Shown one piece after another: positions 50,924 through 61,490 of a DNA stretch of 64,000 bases. The notes beneath the pieces are model-generated. The model did not search any database and was not told where the DNA came from. It saw only the letters and a program-made list of their open reading frames with translations. The DNA comes from Sugiyamaella lignohabitans. Taxonomy: Eukaryota > Ascomycota > Dipodascomycetes > Dipodascales > Trichomonascaceae. Position 1 is the stretch's first letter, and every line of letters begins with the position of its first letter. A program made the position numbers and the translations under genes. The stretch is taken from contig NC_031674.1 of NCBI RefSeq assembly GCF_001640025.1, positions 186,001-250,000 of the forward strand. Reading direction: 5' to 3'.

Positions 50924-52695
50924 ATGGTTGACGAGAAGATTCAAGTTGAAAATGTCGAGCATGTCGTCTATGACAGTCCTGAGAAGGAAATCGTAGAATT
51001 CAGAGGGTCTGATGCGCTCCTGGAAGCTGCTCAAAAGGACCCTCCTAAGATTTTTTCCAAGCGAATGCTTCAGCTGTATATCATTTGTCTTATTCCTTTC
51101 TTATGTTCCACCATGAATGGTTACGATGGAAGTTTACTTTCCTCTCTGTTGCTTCTTAAACCATTTAATGACACATTCGGAGCAACTACAGTCGGTATCA
51201 AGGCCGGTCTTATTTCTGCCATGTATCAAATTGGTGGTGTTGCTACTATCCCTTTCTTGGGTCCTGTAAACGATACTTTCGGAAGAAGATTTGGAATGTT
51301 CTTCGGTTGTCTTATCGTAGTCATCGGTACCGTTGTCCAAGCGACTTCGAAAAATATTAATCAGTTAATGGGAGGTAGATTTGTTCTTGGTTTTGGCGTT
51401 AGTTTTGCAACTGCTGCTGCTCCCATCTATGCTATTGAGATTTCCCACCCATCTTACAGAGCAGCTATCACTGGATCCTACAACACCCTTTATTGCTGGG
51501 GATCCATTCTTGCTACGGTTGTTTTGTTCTGCACTCAAAATATCCCTAATAACAGGGCCTGGATTATTCCTACTTATGTCCAGATGGTCTGTCCTGGCCT
51601 TGTGGTAATCTTCTCCATGTTTTTGCCCGAGTCTCCTAGATGGCTCTACTGTAATGGCAAGCAAGAAAAGGCAAAGGAAATCTTAACATACTACCATGGT
51701 GAGGGCAATCCAGAAAATGCCTTCATTACTTTGCAAATCCGTGAATTCGAAGAGCAATTAGAACTCGATGGTACGGATAAGAGATGGTGGGACTACAGAG
51801 CTTTGTTCAGAGACAGAGCCAGTATTTATCGTCTTTGTTGTAACCTTGTTTACTCTTGTTTCGGACAGTTGAGTAATGGTGGTATCAGTTATTTCGTTGG
51901 TGCTTTCTACCACTCTGCCGGTATCACCTCCAACAGAACTATTTTCTCCTACAATCTTGGTACCGGTTTCTTATCCTTCATTCTAGCTTTAATAGGTGCT
52001 CAGGTTATTCAGCAAATCGGTCGTCGTAAGGTCATTCTTGGTTCGCTTGTTGGCATGACTTTGTTCTGGGCACTGGTCACTATTTGCGTCGCTAGATTTG
52101 ATGCTTCTGGAGAAAAGACAACTGCTTGGGCTCAAGCTGGTATTGCCTTTTACATCTTGTTCGGTGTTGTCTATGGTAAGTTGAGATGCTGTCTATTCCG
52201 CCAAGTCTATATACTAACTAAAACACAGCCATCGCGGTTACTCCTATGCAAGCACTTTATCCTAATGAAGTCCTTTCATACGAAATGAGAGCAAAGGGTG
52301 GTGCTTTCTGCAATCTGGTCATTAATGCCGTTGGTCTAAGTAAGTTTCGAACATAACCTTTTACAGCACAACTGTTACTAACCGCCGCTAGTCAACCAAT
52401 TTGCTACACCAGTCGCTCTGCAGAATATTGGATGGAAGACCTATTTGATTTGGTAAGTATTTTTTTTTTTCAGATTGTTTGAGATTCTGGATTGTAGTCT
52501 AACAAAAATAGGACCGTTTGGTGCGCCGTCGAGTTTGTTATTGCCTACTTCCTCTTTGTCGAGACTAAGGGCTTTACACTTGAGGAGCTGGATGCTATCT
52601 TCGCAGCACCCAGTCCTCGCAAGGAATCCGTCAAGAAGAGAGCTGCCGCTCTTGACTCTGAGCACAACGTCATTACTCTTGAGACTGATGCTTAG
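50924..52695 (+). CDS. MFS sugar permease, Lac12-like, three introns
   Basis: Exons 50924-52175, 52229-52339, 52392-52452 and 52512-52695 join to 535 residues; introns are 53, 52 and 59 nt, all with GTAAGT donors and TACTAAC/TCTAAC branch sites. The protein is a 12-TM sugar porter: MNGYDGSLLSSLL in TM1, FGRRFGMFFG (motif A), PESPRWLYCNGK after TM6, IGRRKVILG, then YPNEVLSYEMRAKG and VETKGFTLEEL supplied by the spliced exons. These features place it with the lactose/galactose-type (Lac12) and related fungal permeases; the substrate is not determined. Without splicing the protein loses TM11-12. The start at 50924 gives a normal 45-residue cytoplasmic leader. Confidence 0.92.
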
Positions 52696-52793
52696 CTGTA
52701 TAATTGTTGATTATGTAGTTTTTTTTGAATTGATCTTAGTAACAGTAACACCCCTGGAATTTCCCAATCGGGCTAGGCTGTTTTTCTACTGGT

Positions 52794-52931
52794 GCGGCCT
52801 CCCGCAGCAGGGGCTACGCCTCAGACCCCTTTGCTCCTCTCGCTATGCTCGAGTCGTTCGTCCCTTCCCGCCAGTAAACTCCTGCGAAGCAGGAGCTACA
52901 GGGTCTGCGGCACAGCCCCAGCCGCCGGAGG
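52794..52931. repeat. GC-rich hairpin repeat, copy A (two diverged inverted modules)
   Basis: Left module 52794-52856 ends in a CTCGAGTCG-type motif; the right module (52901-52931) is in reverse orientation and ends CCGCCGGAGG. Between them lies a perfect hairpin CTCCTGC-GAA-GCAGGAG at 52879-52895. It starts 98 nt after the sugar permease stop. Diverged relative to the copy at 61268. Confidence 0.75.
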
Positions 52932-52948
52932 TTTGTCCGTTGTTCTAG

Positions 52949-53299
52949 TCTTTTAAAGTCGATATTGAGCTTACACTACTACATACACACGACAACCTCA
53001 CAAAACCAAATCCTGGTACTAATGAACTTGTCAGACAGCCATACACACCCACCCAATATAACTCTTCCGAGGAAGCACATATAGAGGGTCAAGATCATCG
53101 CTCCTTCAAAGACGTCTTGGATAAGATCATAAATGAAAACATCCGTGATTCTATACAAAGGCTTCGCAAGAAGGTGATGTCCGAAGACAACAACCTAACA
53201 AACATAATTCTCACTCTAGGGTGTGCAGGTATCTATCTCATCAACCAAGTTGGATTCTGTGGCTCTTTAGAAGAGCTCAAAGAAGGACGTGACCTATAG
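52949..53299 (+). other. Orphan open frame abutting GC repeat, possible gene remnant
   Basis: 116 codons open between stops at 52946-52948 and 53297-53299, with no ATG near the front. Composition looks protein-like: a hydrophilic N-part, a charged helix (DKIINENIRDSIQRLRKK), a hydrophobic stretch (NIILTLGCAGIYLINQVGF) that could be one TM helix, and a short charged tail. I do not recognise the family. The frame opens 17 nt after repeat copy A, so an insertion may have cut a gene here. It could equally be chance. Confidence 0.35.
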
Positions 53300-56200
53300 A
53301 TATGATCCTATGAAGTACGTCGTCAATAAGGAAAAAAAAAAAAAAAAATTTAAAAATGCAGAGGATTAGACAGATATTTATAGACAGCCAATGCCTCGAG
53401 GGTTAGGTTTGTTTCTGTAAGGAAGGAATAAAATTCTTCACAACATAATGGGTGACCATCAGTAGGGTACCTGATGCAGCGTATTCATAATAATAATAAT
53501 AATTTTTTTTTCTATTACATTACTAGGGCAGACAAGATTCAGCTCGACTGGGAGCTACTTCGGCCGGCTGGGACTATTCCCCGTGGCTTTACTTCGCAGG
53601 GAGCTGCCGGTGGGTCCAGAGTGATTAGGGATTTGCCACCACGGAATGAGTATTTGTTTGGGACCAGAGTTATTTCTCAGTCGGCACATGTCGAATATGA
53701 CCCAAAATCAGATCTCCATAGACCCTGCATATATTTTTATACATACATTTATATTTAAGATATATACCCAATAAAACCTCCTAGTGCGTGAATTGACAGT
53801 GTTTATGGTGTTGCAACCCGATTTTATTTCCAGAGGAGACTATCAGGCTGAGTGTCATATGCTTCTGATTCATCCGCCAGGTGGTCACCTGAGGGGTCCA
53901 CCATAATGGTGGGCCATTAGGATCATGTTGACGTTCTAAATGTTATGTTATCTGTGAGACCTGACAAGTGGTGGCATGTCTCAGTGGTCATTAGTCTGTT
54001 GGTCATCCCTTGTCTTCTCCTCGCGAGACCTAGCTGTATCCGGAATGATGCGGTCGGTCTTTGTTAGTTCATTTTGGTGAACTAGATGCGTACATATGGT
54101 TTATCAGGTGAGGATTGGCAACTGACTTGTTCTCCAGTCAGCAGGTCAGCAGGTCCATATTTATATATTATTTATACGTGCGTGAATCATAATCCACTGT
54201 GAAAATCCCATGTTCCAACAATCACGCGACAACAAAATTCATAGACATGCTCTCGCTACTCTTTTTTTTACACAAGATAATGCAATCATCAAGTTAAGTA
54301 ACCCCTGTAGATTGTATTAGACAGCATATTTAGCATGTAGATAAAAGCCACTGCATATCGGAAGTCGGACTTGGCACAGTTGCAGGTTCTGCAAGACTGC
54401 TGATCTCTCTAATCTCATTCAGAGCAATTCTAGACCTGAAGACAAGAGCCGACGAAAGTCTTTTTGTATTGTTGCGAATATCCGATATCCGTCAGATCTA
54501 GTGGGGTTTTCCGATTCCTTCCTGTCGGCATGTAAACTCACGTCACTGTGTCTCAGACTCTGAGACACCGTAATTTACATATGTGACAAAAATTTCTTCT
54601 CGGCTTGGAACAATAGAATATAGTAGTAGTAGCGTAGTAGCTTTGAAGGCGCGATAGTAGCCCAATATACTTTTTGTTACAAACCGTTGGAGCAACTGTA
54701 CGCCAATCGCGTAATATCCCGGAGCTTTAATTGCAGCAGGGCTCGACAACCCATGTCATCGCCGGCCTATATCGAGTTAGATCGGCCATCGATATCTGCG
54801 ATAGTCACCAGTTGCAACAAAAATGGTAACACCAAACTCACTTTTTTGCTTTTCGTTTGCTCGGTTTTGTTTTAGTTGAAATTATTTTCAAACTTAGTCT
54901 CAACCGGTCATCGTACTAACGAGGATCCTGCTGGCAGAATATTCGTGTCAGGCGGCAGGCGGCAGGCCCCATTTTAATGGAAAACTGGCTTGTCTGGATG
55001 TGGCTCCGGGTGTTCGAGCCGTGGCGGCTCATGTTATGCCATGTCATGTCATGCTATGTCGGAAAGCTGTTGTAGCTAAGGCTGTGTGCATTTCGTTCTG
55101 TTTGTTATACGACATGAGGTATGAGATATGTTTGCCGCATGTTACCAGCCGGCCCGACAAAGTGAGACCAGACCGGCGGAGTGGCATGAAGGTCAGCGGG
55201 TGTCAGGCAGAATTATCATCAGGGGATTTTCTGACCACACGGCCTACAGTTTGGGCAGATAGGATGGGACCAGGCAGCATATGGCGGCTGGGGTTTATGC
55301 CGTTCGTCGGGGAGGAGCCTGTGACCGGCTGCTAAATTGCAGCTGCTATCAGTCGTTTTTGGTGTAATTATGCATGGTTACATATGCAAGCGAGCCCGAC
55401 TGGAACCGATACAGAGGGCTTTGCCCCCACCTTTTGGGGGAGATGCTGCCACTTAGAGCTGTCAAACAAAAAGGGTGTGGAGACAAAATCGATTGTCTAA
55501 ACGAAGTCTACTGACGGGCAGCTGTCCATATGACGAGCCCTGTATTCTCATGACCGAGAAAGTCTTGTTTCAGCAATGTCCCTTTAAATTCATTTTTTTT
55601 TAATAACGAGACCGCAAGGAAAGACCTTTTTACCACTCGATCGGTCTGGTTTGCTCAGCTAACATTACACATCATCCATCTAAAGCTGTCACAATTTTAG
55701 TGTTTGTTTATCAAAGATCACAATAAATAGCACCAGATAAAATATACTTGCGTGGACAGTCGGGCTCGGTGCTGCGTTAGACTGATTTACGCACCTGCTG
55801 CACCATCCATCCGGCTTAGACAAAGTACCCCACTCCATTTTACCCACTGTGGGAAGTCTCAACCAAACGAGCTACATTACGACCAACAACATCCTCACTT
55901 GATTCTTTTTTGTAAGGGGTTTGTGTCATTATTCTCGACAACTAGTATTCTTTATTCAGCTGCTGGTTCTTTCCAACAACTTCTTTTTATTTATTGCTAA
56001 ACATAGCTATTTATTATTGTTCCACTGGCGGGAAATATTCTGTCCATGGAAGACAACTAACTATAGCTATTACTGTGCAAATATTTGGGTCTGATTCGGT
56101 TTCGTTTGTTATATAGCATTTTGAAAGTGGTTTTTATTTTTAGATTTTGAACTCAACAAAACAAAACAAAACAGAAAGAGAAAGAGAAAAGATAAAATAT

Positions 56201-56371
56201 CAACTTGACGACAACATCTTATTGTAACAGAGTCGGAAATCAATAAACTTAGGTGGTTTGGCGCCTATTGAGTACAAAAGCTTGCATTACCAGGCATTTG
56301 GAGACCAACAGCAAAGGTCTGGCGTTTAATGAAATTTAAAATCCACTGGACATATTAGGATTGTTATTAAA

Positions 56372-58669
56372 ATGGGAAATGTACCTACAAAAGACGTGAG
56401 TGCTACGGGCAGTGGATCGAATTCACGATCCAGATCAGCCTCTACAGCAACTGCCGAATCTTCGACGACAACCGCTTCTAGTTCGAGACGGACTAGGTTA
56501 TCATCGACCAGCTCCCGGTCTACTGTACGTGATGAAACGTCTGGTTTCGGCACCTCAGTGACTGGTTTAAGTCGTAAGAGCGGAAAGAAGAAAGAAAAGT
56601 CTAGTGCCAGTGATGCCCCACTGGTGTCGGATGTATCGGAAATGGTTGATGGAGGTTACCTAGTTCCACAAGGTGTATATTCCGGACCACAAGATTTCAA
56701 AGCCAAAGTGGTTCGCAATTTGATTGTAAGTACAAAATGGGTCAAAGCCTCTAGTTGATCCATGTTTGTTTCTGTTATGTGGGATCTGCTACTTGGGGGG
56801 ACGCACTGTTACGTGCTTGAAGCACTCTGTGGAAGATTACGTTTTCTCAGAGTTATCCATGGGTATTAGAGATATAACACGTAGGTTTCAATTTTGGTAA
56901 GGATACTAACAAATCAGATCGAACGTAGATTGGCTCCATTCTACAAAGGAATCGAAGATTACGATGATACATGGACTGACCGACAGTTGTTAGCAGCAGT
57001 GAGAAATTTACCTATTCCACCAGCTACAGATCCAGTAGTGTCACCTACAACATCATCAGATCAGGCTGAACCTGTTGAGGAACCTGATCGTAAAAAGAAA
57101 GAGAAAGAAGCTGATACACCTGTCGATCCAGCCACTGAAACCGATGAGTCGGCAGAGCAAGGATATGAAAGTGAAAATGCATTAAAGTGGGTGTCTTCTT
57201 CCCTACCAAATGCTGTTGGTGGAAGTTTTTTGCAAGCTAGGAATTCTGATGATGGAGGAAGCAGCGGCAGGTTAGCTGGTTTTGAGTCGAATCCCTCGAT
57301 TCGGAGTTCTAGCAGCAGGAGTAGTGATCCTGATGATGGTATACTAAGTCCACCTAGTAATGGTAAGCAAAAGCAGCCAATGACACCACCACTTGCAGCT
57401 TCTGCCGAAGAAGATGAGACTATCCCATTTCCATCATCACCAGCTTCTTCATCATCTGGTGCCATGAGAATCATCGAGTTTAAGACCGAAACAATGCATA
57501 TTGAAGATACCGCTACAGGAACAAATAGCATAAGCACCAATGCCAGTGCACGAATTACATCTGGAGGGGGCATCAGCATCGAGACGAGGCCTAGAGAAGG
57601 GTCTGCTAAGCTGGGCCCTCCAATTCTATTACCACGTAACAGAGCAAACACTACTTCAAGATATGGACCTGGCCCTACTAGTTCTTCAATGAAACCAGCA
57701 CCACCACCTATGGAAGTTATTTTGTATCGTGGGGCTATTGAATGTCCTATTTGCTTCTTGAATTATCCGAAATATCTCAACACCACGCGTTGTTGTACGC
57801 AACCAATTTGCTCAGAGTGTTTTGTACAAATCAAGCGACCTGATCCCCATCCTCCATACCATGAGAATAACGGATCAGGTCCATCTACAGCACCAGCCAC
57901 TGATAATCCAGAAGAAGCACTTGTTTCCGAGCCAGCCTGTTGCCCATTTTGTCAAATGCCTGAGTTCGGTGTTGTGTACATTCCTAGTCCACATAGATCC
58001 GGAATACCTGCCAGCAGTCTCACATCATCTTTAAGAGCTCATCTATCATCGTCTCTATCAGGAGTGTTTTCAAGCCATCATCATACACCAGTCTCATCAT
58101 CCGCAGCAAGCATTGTGAGCATGTCAACTAGTAATAGTGCCACAGGAACTCCTCGTAGACGTGGATCTTTACCTCCAAACGCTCCAGAGGTAGTCACAAC
58201 AGACCATGTTCGACCTGATTGGGCCATGAAGCTAAGTAGAGCAAGACATCAGCTCGCTCGTAAATCGGCTGCGGCAAACGCGCTTCATGCATCTGCTTTC
58301 TTATTTGAAGGCAATGAAGGGGCGGCATCATCATCGTCAAGCCATTCTCGCCGCCATGACAAGAAAAAGAAGTCGTCATCCAGGCTACGGGGTCTTTCAA
58401 GCCCCTCATCTCCAGCATCCATTCTCGGATCCTCGTCCAGCGGAAGCGGAAGCAGTCGTCGCCATACTACATCGTCGCCTTCCTCAGGTACTTCATTTCC
58501 AGTGCCAAGTCGTACAAGGATAAGAGACCTTGAGGACATGATGATTGTAGAAGCGATTCGTCGCTCGCTGACGGACGAGCGATCGGGTTCGCCCTCTGGC
58601 GAGTCACCCAAAGCCCCTGCATCTCAATCGTCCCAAGAGGTTAAAAAGGACGAGATCACCACTCAGTAG
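56372..58669 (+). CDS. SIP5: Sip5-like protein with zinc finger, spliced
   Basis: Exons 56372-56725 and 56918-58669 (192-nt intron, GTAAGT donor, TACTAAC branch) give 701 residues. The splice joins VVRNLI to IERRLAPFYKGIEDYDD, the block typical of Sip5, with GGYLVPQGVYSGPQDFKAKV before it and WTDRQLLAAVRNLPIP after. A RING-like zinc finger lies at about 393-460: ECPICFLNYPKYLNTTRCC, then ICSECF and CCPFC. S. cerevisiae Sip5 links Snf1 kinase to the Reg1/Glc7 phosphatase. The N-terminus MGNVPT fits N-myristoylation (Gly2, Thr6; inference). Long Ser-rich disordered stretches fill the rest; yeast Sip5 is shorter (489). Confidence 0.9.
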
Positions 58670-58713
58670 TATATTTAACATGCTTTGACTTGATATAAAG
58701 TTAACAACGGAAA

Positions 58714-58771
58714 CGACTCGAGCGAAGCGAGAGGAGCAATGGGGTCTGGGGCACAGCACCAGCCGCCGGAG
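58714..58771. repeat. GC-rich hairpin repeat, copy B (single module)
   Basis: A 58-bp single module in reverse orientation (starts CGACTCGAGCGAAGCG, ends AGCCGCCGGAG), 44 nt after the SIP5 stop in the 188-nt SIP5/two-TM convergent spacer. It is nearly identical to the right arm at 61429-61490 except inside the CTGGGGC-type hairpin. Confidence 0.85.
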
Positions 58772-58857
58772 ACAGCTACGGGAAAAAAAAAGTTAAGCAA
58801 AAAAATAAATAGATAAGAATAAATAGGCAATCGAATAAAATAAATAAAGCATTCCAG

Positions 58858-60447
58858 TTATGCCAAGCCGAGGCCGACGGAGATGCATGCAATGACGATA
58901 AGGAAAAAGGCAGTACCAAGAACCAGAGCGATCCGTTTCTCGGAAGCTGGTATGACACCTATGACACGGTCGAAATAGCCGGTGCCAAAAAGAAACCAAA
59001 GAGGGGGAAATATAATACATGCTACCAGAATAAAGCGAGATGCAAATCTCGATGCCATGGGCATTCCATACGAATTGAGACGGGCGTACTGACCGCCAAA
59101 CTTCTCAGAGTCGTAGTAAACACCGCCTCCACGAATCCCTTGGAACCTGCTGTGTTTGGAAGAAAATGGTATTTCAGGAAGCACAGGGAAGCCAGCTGCA
59201 TACAGGGTTGGAGGAGTCATGGATTTCAGGTCGGAAGATGGAGCTATAAGCTTGGGAGAGACGGAATTCAACGTTTCACTCTTGAGATTGGAATTGGAAG
59301 GAGTATTTCGAAGTAGACTAGCAACGGTAATATCGCGGCGATATTGACTTCGCCAGTTGACAATCTCAGGTGTAGATAATCCCAGCTCATTGTCAATCAG
59401 CTCAGACTGGTGAGCCTCGATAGGCAGCAGCTCGATGTCAGAAGTCGTATCTTCAGTCACATAAATCTGGGGTTCATTATCAAACCTAACCAGCGCTCCA
59501 CTGCTAGAAAGTGAGCTCTCGGTGTCATTTGTGTGCCACGAGAGAGTTTTAGCGATGTATGGAGGGGTCAGGGAGTTTTTATAAGGAAAGTTGGAAAAAG
59601 AGTCGATATTGGGTGATCCGTATATTGGCACCAAACCATGGATTACGGGGTAATCTTCAGACGTCGATTGCTTTGCAGCCTCTATCTCGTCGACGTCGAG
59701 GTCCCTTCTACGTAAGACATAAGGCATATTACTGTTGATGGGATGAGGAACCTCGATAGTTTTGGGGTCTGGTTGGATTGGTAGGTTCCAAGTATTGAAA
59801 CTGGCCATGGTGTGGTTAGCTTGTTCAGCACGTTTGGGAAGAACAATCTCTGGGGAATATTCAGTATTGGGAGAGTATATGGAGGGAGACGGGTTAGAAC
59901 GAGACCCTACTGTTGTACCAGTAGTAAGACCCGTGGTAACAGCGGTGGCTGTGGGATTTTGAGGATAGGTAAAGAAGTTTGTCGGAGGAGTCGAGCAAGC
60001 GTCGACCGCAGGAGTCTTACCGGGGGTTCGAGGCGAATATATAGAAGAACCAGGCGACAATGCAGGAGCAGTCAGCGGGCTACTGGACTCATCTTCCGGG
60101 AAAATCTCCGACGGATATGACCTGTGGTCATTAGAGAATGTTATATGCGTCTGATATGTCATTGGCTCGTCACTGTTAACCGAGCCCAAACTGGAAGCCG
60201 AATGAGCGAATTGTAGATTAAGACCGAGTCCTATTGGAGCACTGCTCTCAGAAGAATTGGAGAAAGATTTGACAGATTGACGAGCATTTCTGTTATTATC
60301 ATAATGCGAATGGTAGTTGGAGGGTGTTGCAAGTGCCTGACCAGCGAGATCAAGATTTGAAGTGTATAGCAAGCTGTGATCCAGATGCGACTGTCTAGTC
60401 GGATCAAATGTCGACAGACTACTTGCAGAAGAAAATGATTCGGGCAT
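58858..60447 (-). CDS. Serine-rich protein with two C-terminal TM helices
   Basis: 529 residues. The first ~450 are Ser/Pro/Asn-rich, disordered and have several SP/TP sites; a modestly conserved part (GVYYDSEKFGGQYARLNSYG) precedes two TM helices near 460-482 and 502-526 with a short loop, the protein ending in the membrane. This layout resembles Bud8/Bud9-type cortical landmarks and uncharacterised two-TM serine-rich proteins of filamentous fungi; I cannot decide. The frame extends 14 codons upstream to a GTG, so I use the ATG at 60447. It converges on SIP5. Confidence 0.65.
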   Translation of the reverse strand: MPESFSSASSLSTFDPTRQSHLDHSLLYTSNLDLAGQALATPSNYHSHYDNNRNARQSVKSFSNSSESSAPIGLGLNLQFAHSASSLGSVNSDEPMTYQTHITFSNDHRSYPSEIFPEDESSSPLTAPALSPGSSIYSPRTPGKTPAVDACSTPPTNFFTYPQNPTATAVTTGLTTGTTVGSRSNPSPSIYSPNTEYSPEIVLPKRAEQANHTMASFNTWNLPIQPDPKTIEVPHPINSNMPYVLRRRDLDVDEIEAAKQSTSEDYPVIHGLVPIYGSPNIDSFSNFPYKNSLTPPYIAKTLSWHTNDTESSLSSSGALVRFDNEPQIYVTEDTTSDIELLPIEAHQSELIDNELGLSTPEIVNWRSQYRRDITVASLLRNTPSNSNLKSETLNSVSPKLIAPSSDLKSMTPPTLYAAGFPVLPEIPFSSKHSRFQGIRGGGVYYDSEKFGGQYARLNSYGMPMASRFASRFILVACIIFPPLWFLFGTGYFDRVIGVIPASEKRIALVLGTAFFLIVIACISVGLGLA

Positions 60448-61267
60448 GACTATGACACTGTCGGTACCACCTATACAAGCAGACAACACTGATAGCTTCA
60501 GTGAGCTTTTAAGCGAAAGTCGCGACTGGTCACGTCAAACAGTGAAAGTACCAAACAAATGAGATGGATTAGACCCAAATAAGCTCTAAGTTGATATTGA
60601 TAATGCAGCTCGAGCACCTGAAGGGGGTGGGTTTTTTTAACTATAACAGCAGGAATGAAACTTAACACAGCCAGTGAGCGATCCAGGAGATGAATGAAAA
60701 CTCAGCTTGTGCCAGGGTGAATCAGCAACTGTTCTGAACAACTTTTCTCAGAGCAAGTGTCAGAAGACTAATTAATTTCAGAAAGCCTTGAAGCAATGAG
60801 AAAACCGGTATCAGACGCCAGCGGCTCATAAGAATGTACACAGCCGGCAGATGCAGCGACCGAATCCCAGGCACTAAAAATGGGAATGAAACACATTCGA
60901 GACCAGACAACAAACCAAGTTTCACCACTCGAAGATACCAATCAAACGAGCAAACCTAGCGAGTTTTCCCACGAAACAGAAAACCAAGCTGAAGAGACCT
61001 GACAGGAGATAACCTTTGTCGCTTCCGGTCAACAGGAAACAACTCTACCCATACAACGACCTAGGTTGCGAGCCGACTTCACTGGCCCCCCGGCTGCCCA
61101 CTGCCTTATCCGGTGGGAACAATCACCACATTCCCGGTATCCACATTCCAGACGCTCGACATGAAGCCGCATACACGGGAGTTTTCAACAACAAACAGAC
61201 GATCAGATCGACGCCCTGCAAGGGTCTCGACAACACTCGGCGGGTCCAGTCGCAACCTGGTCAGGGC

Positions 61268-61490
61268 GTGCCTCCGGCGGCTGGGGCGATGCCCCAGACC
61301 CCATTGCTCCTCTCGCTTCGCTCGAGTCGTTTCGTCGACGGTCCCAGCAGTCTCCTGCTTCGCAGAAGCTACGGATCTGGGGTTCGGGCCCCAGCCGCAG
61401 GAGGGAGACTGCAACAGAGTTCCAAATCCGACTCGAGCGAAGCGAGAGGAGCAATGGGGTCTGGGGCATCGCCCCAGCCGCCGGAGGCAC
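61268..61490. mobile_element. Fold-back GC-rich element with perfect 62-bp inverted arms
   Basis: Arms 61268-61329 and 61429-61490 are exact reverse complements over 62 bp, with a 99-nt spacer that itself contains weaker inverted pieces (GCAGTCTCC near 61348 against GGAGACTGC near 61403). Each arm carries a 7-bp triloop hairpin CTGGGGC-GAT-GCCCCAG. It codes for nothing credible. A MITE-like or fold-back mobile origin is inferred from structure and from the related copies at 52794, 58714 and 63623; no target-site duplication is certain. Confidence 0.7.

Larger units (their letters stand above)
52696..56371. other. 3.7-kb gene-poor region with GC element and orphan frames
   Basis: Contains the GC-rich repeat copy A, an orphan open frame (52949-53299), a 94-codon frame at 53474-53758 that starts at an ATG but encodes an Asn run from an AAT microsatellite, A- and T-runs, a GGCAGGC triple repeat near 54951-54966 and ATGTC-type repeats near 55032-55057. 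The last 200 nt are an A-rich leader (AAAAC repeats near 56155) for SIP5. I find no recognisable intact gene. Confidence 0.55.

Noticed and set aside
53474..53758. 94-codon frame starting at an ATG
   Set aside because: Begins with Asn and Phe runs encoded by AAT and T microsatellites and ends in an AT-rich tail. The middle third looks protein-like but matches nothing I know; evidence too thin for a gene.
54988..55335. 111-codon frame in the SIP5 upstream region
   Set aside because: Cys/Met/Arg-rich peptide from a short ATGTC repeat; no ATG at the front and no family features.
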